A program made the position numbers and the translations under genes. Shown here one piece after another: positions 58,856 to 64,000 of a DNA stretch of 64,000 nucleotides. This stretch comes from Amborella trichopoda (Eukaryota; Streptophyta; Magnoliopsida; Amborellales; Amborellaceae): positions 8,267,543 to 8,331,542 of the forward strand of contig NW_006494789.1 in NCBI RefSeq assembly GCF_000471905.2. Direction: 5' to 3'. The notes under the pieces were generated by a model. That model made no database searches, was not told where the DNA came from, and worked only from the letters and a program-made list of their open reading frames with translations. The stretch's first letter is position 1. Every line of letters starts with the position of its first letter.

Positions 58856-59290
58856 TTAATCTAACCTTTCAGAAATGAGGGCTTCAATGATATCCTTTAG
58901 CGTGTAGCAGTCATTTGAGGGATGATTGATCCTCCGATGGTATGCACAATAATTTGCTTGAGTGTCGAGTCGAGACTGCTCAGGGAACTTGGTTTCCAAA
59001 AGCTGGATCATATTATGCTCTAATACTAATCGAAACACTGCAAGGACCCATTCCTTATTGAAGGGATAAACCTTGTTCTTATGTCTGGCGAAATTATCAC
59101 CCCAATCAAGGTTGGCCGCTGGAGGTACTCGATTGTACAACGGTTGTTGCTTGCTAGCTTGGGGTGTTACTGTTGTTACGGTTACCCCTTTAGAGAGGTT
59201 CCCGGACAATGTATAAACAACATTGACTGTTCGAGACATACCTTAGATTATGAAAGTGATCTGTGGACCGCTTTCTTCGCAAGCCACAGG
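58856..59290 (-). pseudogene. Gag C-terminal zinc-finger-like segment, element B
   Basis: The 127-codon frame 59239-58856 contains YCAYHRRINHPSNDCYTLKD, a C-x2-H...H-x4-C arrangement typical of the end of Tat-lineage gag proteins. Just before it lie FPEQSRLDTQ and an aromatic-basic stretch. It is separated from the gag core by an unusual 500 bp segment. Confidence 0.7.
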
Positions 59291-59800
59291 TTGCTATAAC
59301 AACCTCGAATCGTGTAGCGGTTCGAGGCTTTGATGAGCTCATCTTTACTAAAGATCTTTAGGATTTCCTCTTATATGGTGGAGTTTCTTGATTGTCACTT
59401 GCATGACAATGCGGCAGTGAGCCGAACCCTTGGAATATTATACAACTCCAAGATGCGATGCATTGTATTCCTATGGAAACATAGGCATAGACTATATCAT
59501 CATCTTACACATAAATTTTGTGCTTGCTGACCGCTCTAGGCCACCGCGAGCGGGTAGTGCTGCTGGGCAGGCCAAGCACGCTTCTACATACCGGCTTCCA
59601 TAGCCCGGCTGTACTCGTCATGTAAGAGTTTGGCGTGTTATGGATTCTTTTACTGTATTGCAATGTGCTTGCAGCTGCGCCAAGCCGCCACCGCGTAGCG
59701 GTTCGAGGCTTGTGCTGCAAGCACAAGAACGCAATAGGCAAACAACCTATATAGATATACGATTGCATAACATACATAAATTAATTGCAATTAAAACAGG
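59291..59800. other. Foreign-looking segment inside gag of element B
   Basis: This stretch interrupts gag between the capsid-like core and the zinc-finger-like end. A 17-base word GTAGCGGTTCGAGGCTT occurs at 59313 and 59694, and the first copy sits in a palindrome CCTCGAA...TTCGAGG. The composition (GC patches, then AT-rich) differs from gag on both sides. It may be a secondary insertion, but no clean target duplication was found. Confidence 0.4.
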
Positions 59801-59948
59801 CGTAAGATCACTTTAAACATTTGGGAGGGAACCTTCTTTGAATTTGTGACCATGACGGCTGCACTGATTACCCCCTTTTGTTGGCTGCCCCATGTGTATT
59901 CCGAAAGCTACCATTGCCCTAGTTGTTTGCTGAACTTGTAGATGGTTG

Positions 59949-60502
59949 TCATGTCCGACAATGATGTCGTGACAAACTTTCCATGCGAACACATTTAGAG
60001 ATCAACTCTGACTTGGAGGTCGAATTGGAGGCCTCGTGTAGTGTGATTTCAGGTCGCATGTTCCGCATGCAAGTCAGGACTGCTTCCTTCTCAAGCATAA
60101 GATTAGGATGGCGAGAAGCCAAGTTTCTCCATCTTGATATGAACTTATCCACGGGTTCATCTGGTTCTTGAGTAAGGGTGAGAAGTTCGATAGTTTGAAC
60201 CTCTCTCTCGACCTTATAGAAGCGTTGATAGAATAGTTTTTCGATCTCCTCTCATGTATGCACAGAGTTTGGAGGAAGTCAAGCATACCATTGGAATGTC
60301 GGGCCATCAAGGGTCTCAATGAACTGTCGAAGAAGAAATCTCTCATCAACCGCTGTTTCTCGACATGCCGCCTGAAAGTGGGCAATATGCTGGTTCGGGG
60401 AGGCGGTTCCACTGAATATGGGAAACTTCCCTTTCTTATAGTTTGAGGGGAACGTGACCTGATAAATATAGGACGGGTAAGGCCTTTGATAAGGCATTGC
60501 AT
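59949..60502 (-). pseudogene. Gag core (Retrotrans_gag) of element B
   Basis: In two overlapping frames the minus strand shows YQRPYPSYI, GKFPIFSGTASPNQHIAHFQ, ERFLLRQFIETLDGPTFQWY, LPPNSVHT then EEIEKLFYQRFYKVEREVQ, and FISRWRNLASRHPN. This is the capsid-type domain of plant gypsy gag. A stop after QWYA and frame changes mark it as broken. Gag would build the particle in which reverse transcription occurs. Confidence 0.85.
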
Positions 60503-60559
60503 CCTGTATCCCCTGAATTTATCTGTTCTTTAGGCTATGGGTGGCCATAGCGTCAATAT

Positions 60560-61340
60560 CTAATTGAGAGACCGGATGAGGGACAATATTGTCTTGTGAG
60601 GTAGACAGAGGGGGCTGCCATGGAGGTGCACCATTAGAGTGATGGGAATTGACCTCATGATTAGCCGACTGGCGTGCCATGTCAATCGATTGATCTTCTG
60701 CATCGTCACATGCACCATATTCTCAAACTTGTTCATGCAATCGTCCTGCGCTTCATCGGGCTCGTTTACGACCATTATGCTGACCGTTTCTCTAGGGAGG
60801 TCAACGTTAGTGGTAGCTGAAGGCTTGCGATCATGACGAGTCATACGTAGTTGGTCAATCAGTAAGGGGTCAGCATGCCCTGACTGAACTCGACTCTTGT
60901 ACACAGATCGCATTTGGACTGGTTCTTAACAGTATTGGGACCGTCACTGCTGAGTGGCCGGTACTTCTTTTGCGACAGTAACCATAGAAAAGGGCTCATG
61001 GAGCTCTTCTTCAGGCTTCATGGTCTGAAGGGGATATAGGGGATTCAGGTGAGGGGGTCATCAAAATTGGCTGTTTTGACTGCCTTGGTCACCTCCTTAA
61101 TAAAACTTTGCAGACCTCCATCGCATTTTGCCTTGAAGTTTTGATGGACCTTGTGCCCAAATGGCGATCTAGGTCGCGGCAAGTCAATTCTTCTCGCACA
61201 GGAGAGAGTTGTCTTCATCAGATGCGACAATGGATGAGGGTTAGGAACTAGAGTCATCTTGGGCCGAGGAGGATGAAGGACTCGATCTTCCATGAGGTCC
61301 TGAGGAGGCATGAGTTGAGGGCGAGGGGACACCTAAGATA
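60560..61340 (-). pseudogene. Gag N-terminal region of element B
   Basis: Frames 61332-61045 and 60913-60560 contain a basic proline-rich start (PRPRSPFGHKVHQNFKAKCD) and a helix-like segment around MNKFENMVHVTMQKINRL. Position and composition suit the N-terminus of gag, but I recognise no named domain. Confidence 0.5.
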
Positions 61341-62250
61341 GCGACACGTGTGTGCCCTTCGAAGAAGTATCTCGGGGACCTGAGCGTCCACCCAAGCTCG
61401 TGTAGATGATATGGCCTTAAGAGGCCGAGAACTACAAGTAGGTGTTTGTAAGAGAATATGTGTAAGCCTGCCCCTTACAGGGTGCGCTTGTGTGTGCAAA
61501 GTAGGAGGACAAAGAGGTTGTCTCCTGTGTACTCGGGTTGGCGTAATAATGTTGTTGCCCTGAGTAGTGAGATGTATATGAGTAGCATGCGCAAGACCTG
61601 ACCTTGGAAGGTTTGATATTGGACACAGACTCGAGGTAACATAAGGGTTGCCTCGAGGTGTGGCTCGAGTGGGCGACCCACAAGCCTTGTGGTGTGTGTG
61701 AGGGATGGAGACCGTGGGGTTTCTGCCTCAAAGTGTTGAGCCTTTAGGGATAGAGACCAATGGTGCATAAATGTGGAGGGTAACCTTATGGCGACCCACA
61801 AGAGCAATGGAAACATGCTTTCCTTTTGCAAAAAGGGATTGGGCAGCCTTCCGACATACCTCAGGAACTCGACCGGCAAGTGAGTCGCCGGTGGTTGGGT
61901 GTATGCGGTGTGGGGCAACATAAGTGCTACCCATGCAGGGCGTCATGGTGGAGTTTCCACCAAAGCAAAGAGATGGGGAGTGAGGGACCTTCAAGTCCCT
62001 CCTCACACCGGTCCAGGTTAAGACCTGGGAGCTAGACAAGGAGTCTTTGCTCAAGAGGATGGTCGGGAACGATGTTGAAGGACCTTGTTCCCTGGGAACA
62101 CTCTCGAATAAGGGGATAAGGAAATCACCGATATGGTTAAATGCGTTACAGAACCCAGCAGCCATAAGTGAATATGAAAAGAGAATGAAAGAAGATAATA
62201 AAAGAAGAAACTAGCCAAACAAGAACGATCCGGCTAAGGGGTAGTAAGTC
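61341..62250 (-). other. Leader of element B with an unclassified ORF
   Basis: Between the primer site and gag lies a 145-codon minus-strand frame (62165-61728, starting MAAGFCNAFNHIGD) with overlapping frames to 61432. Ogre-type relatives carry an extra ORF before gag, and this could be the decayed equivalent, but no domain is recognisable. Confidence 0.4.
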
Positions 62251-62266
62251 CTCAGTGGAGTCGCCA
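62251..62266 (-). other. Primer binding site of element B (Arg-tRNA-like)
   Basis: The minus strand reads TGGCGACTCCACTGAG, three bases after the LTR end. TGGCGACTC is the usual start of the Arg-tRNA complement used by many Tat/Ogre elements. Confidence 0.8.
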
Positions 62267-63014
62267 AGCTGGTTAGTGCCTCGTTCTCGCCGTCCTGATC
62301 CTGGAGGATCGGGCAGCACGTTTCTCGAGTTTCAGGAGAGGCTTGGGATCGCTGTCTTAGGAACCTCGTTCAAAAACGGGGCAAGCGTTACCAACCGGTG
62401 AGAGAGGAATTTTGAAGGTGGGCTCGGGACTTGCTAGGGCTGACTAGCGTGGGCGCCTTCTTAGATCACGAAGAAAGCCCCCAAGTAATAAAACTCATTC
62501 GGAATCACCTCCCTTGGCTCGTATTCTTCTTATTTTTTACTTTTCTGCAATCACACATGTATATGGAAAAGGTTATGGAATAGGTGGGTCAGAGCCCTTT
62601 TCCTCTTTGATGAATGTACATAAGCATGCTCATTCAAAAAGAAGAAAGACGGGCTAAGAGAAGAATTCGTCCAAGCAAGAGGATCAGAGCAGTGACTAGG
62701 TTGGTTGATAATTGGCCTAACGTGGCAAGAAAACGGGCTCGATAACGAAGATTGGCTCACGGAATCACCATTAGATGTTATTACCAATGTCAACCAGCTA
62801 AGCACGATGGTCGGTCTATCATGACAGTGAAGCGGGCCAAGTGATCCTAACGCGAAAACATTACGGCTAGATGACAGGCCTGCCATGAGATGCTAACCTC
62901 AATCCCTCTTGGTCGAACGTAAGAGTAGCAAAGGAATGGTTGAAGAGAAGAAGGGAATAGATAGAAGGAGAGAGAAGAAGGAAGAGAGGAGGCAGAAGAA
63001 GGGAGAGAAGATGC

Positions 63015-63860
63015 AGTCGGCGCTAGACATTGCCAACTGTTTCAGGAGATGAGGGAGAGAGGAAGCTGTTAGTGCTAAGTCTCACCAATTGATAGAAAAA
63101 GAGAGAGAGGAAAACAGACGATGCTAGGTTTAGCTGATTGACAGAGGAAGAGAGAGAAAACCAATTGACGCTAGTCTCATCGACTGACATAGGATGAGAG
63201 AGAAAACCAGTAGGCGTTAAGTCTCATCGACTGACAGAGGAAGAGAGAGAAAATCAGTCGACGCGAGGTCTCATCGATTGACAGAGGACAAGAGAGAAAC
63301 CCAATAGGTGCTAGATGTCGTCGACTGATAGAAGAAGAGAGAAAACTAGTCGATGTTAGGTCTCGTCAATTGATAGAAGAAGAGAGAGAAGACCAATCGA
63401 CATTAGTTCTCACCGACTGATAAAAGAAGAGAGAGAAAACCAGTCGGTGCTAAGTCTCACAGACTAATAAAGGAAGAGAGAGAAAATAAGTCGGTGCTAG
63501 GTCTCACCAATTGACAGAGGAAGAGAGAGAAACCCAGTCGGTGCTAGGTCACACCGACTGACAGAGGAAGAGAGAGAAGGCCCACTGATTGATAAAGAGA
63601 GAGAGAGGAGACCAACAAACGCTAGGCCTCACCGATTACATCAGAAAGGGACAAATGGAGATAGAGATGAGAAAGAGATAGAGAAAAGAGAGAAAGGGAG
63701 AGAAAGAGAGAGAAGAGATAAAGAGAAAGAAAAGAAGGAGAGAGAGGGAGAACCAGTAGGTAGAAAAGAGAGAAAACTAGTCAATGCTAGGTCTCACCGA
63801 CTAAGAGAGGAAGAGAGAGAAACTCAGTCGGCACTAGATCTCACCGACTGATAGAGGAAG
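63015..63860. repeat. ~47 bp hairpin-bearing tandem array in element B 5' LTR
   Basis: The unit is GAGAGAGAAAACCAGTCGGT, GCTAGGTCTCACCGACTGAC, AGAGGAA, present about 18 times. The segment CAGTCGGTG...CACCGACTG in each unit is self-complementary. Only two or three units exist at the matching place in the 3' LTR (47220-47480). Confidence 0.9.
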
Positions 63861-64000
63861 GAAGAGAAGAAAGAGAAAGAGAGAAAGTGAGAGGATAGAG
63901 AGAAAGAGAGAAAGAAGAGAGAGAAAGAGAGAAGAGAGAGAAGAGAGAGAAAGGAGGAGAGAGAAAGAGAGAAAAGAGAGAAGAGAGAAAGAAGAGAAGA
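63861..64000. repeat. GA-rich low-complexity tract at window end
   Basis: Mixed GAGAGAAAGAGAGAAGAGA sequence continues past the window. It corresponds to 47490-47690 of the 3' LTR. Confidence 0.9.

Larger units (their letters stand above)
46823..64000 (-). mobile_element. Tat-type Ty3/gypsy element B (minus strand, 5' LTR cut by window end)
   Basis: Reading on the minus strand, B has a 5' LTR (62270 to beyond 64000), an Arg-tRNA-like primer site, an unclassified leader, gag, pol with two RNase H domains, a tandem repeat region, and a 3' LTR (46823 to about 49040-49075). The interior is over 13 kb, in the usual range of Tat/Ogre elements. Both LTR left edges read TGGTTAG.TGCCTCG, so the LTR 3' end on the minus strand is CA. 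B abuts element A's repeat region at 46822, so it appears inserted in A. All coding regions are broken. Confidence 0.85.
62270..64000 (-). repeat. 5' LTR of element B (partial)
   Basis: It starts on the left with TGGTTAGTGCCTCG as does the 3' LTR at 46823, and the first ~380 bp match 46823-47215. Its GA-rich body is much longer than in the 3' LTR because of a tandem array, and it runs off the window end before reaching the TATA/U3 part. Confidence 0.8.

Noticed and set aside
59305..59330. GGTTCGAGGCT words resembling a tRNA B box
   Set aside because: The consensus GGTTCGANTCC is not met, no A box or cloverleaf fits at the right distance, and the word recurs as part of a longer repeat.
63015..63860. 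Regular repeats with inverted cores, also CRISPR-like at first sight
   Set aside because: The whole unit including the GA stretch repeats, so there are no spacers, and it lies in an LTR.
37679..64000. Possibility that RT-bearing regions are endogenous pararetroviruses
   Set aside because: Integrase domains, LTRs, a tRNA primer site at the LTR edge and tandem RNase H domains indicate Ty3/gypsy Tat elements, and no movement or coat protein of plant pararetroviruses is seen.

Overview
This is a nuclear chromosome segment from a flowering plant. The evidence is GT-AG introns, one eight-exon gene that matches the plant ALIS (CDC50-type) family end to end, and a background dominated by plant transposon lineages: hAT, PIF/Harbinger, and Ty3/gypsy including the Tat type. 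The species cannot be named from the sequence. Coordinates come from reading by eye; element edges given as approximate may move by tens of bases.

Layout. 1-268 is an assembly gap followed by a TA microsatellite. 957-3913 is the only intact host gene, an ALA-interacting subunit (ALIS) that partners P4-ATPase lipid flippases. 4-27 kb is transposon-rich sequence: a non-autonomous hAT element with a triple BED-finger ORF and target-site duplication (6049-7767), two decayed relatives (about 10.4-12.4 kb, the latter carrying a ~330 bp tandem array, and 18.36-20.1 kb), a miniature gypsy LTR element (14567-16054), a DUF659 hAT transposase relic (about 16.15-16.6 kb), a GGCCC-rich MITE (22153-22500), a short poly-A retroposon with 12 bp target duplications (23657-23814) and a PIF/Harbinger transposase pseudogene (about 24.75-25.96 kb).

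27.2-37.7 kb is a nested structure. A 9.86 kb LTR retrotransposon lies at 27319-37173 on the minus strand, with 3.4 and 3.8 kb LTRs, target duplication ACTCA, a decayed gag and no pol. It sits inside the LTR of an older, related element (27229-27318 plus 37174 to about 37678).

37.7-64 kb holds two related Tat-type Ty3/gypsy elements in opposite orientation. Element A (plus, about 37.68-46.82 kb) has lost its gag. Element B (minus, 46823 to beyond the window end) keeps gag, pol remnants, an Arg-tRNA-like primer binding site and a ~2.2 kb 3' LTR; it appears to be inserted in A, which makes a quasi-palindrome across about 38-58 kb. All retroelement coding regions are broken by stops and frameshifts.

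I found no operon-like cluster, CRISPR array or new gene system. The most interesting points are the nested self-homologous insertions, the hairpin-forming LTR repeats, a micro-inversion in B's integrase, and the BED-finger hAT family with its acidic tail.
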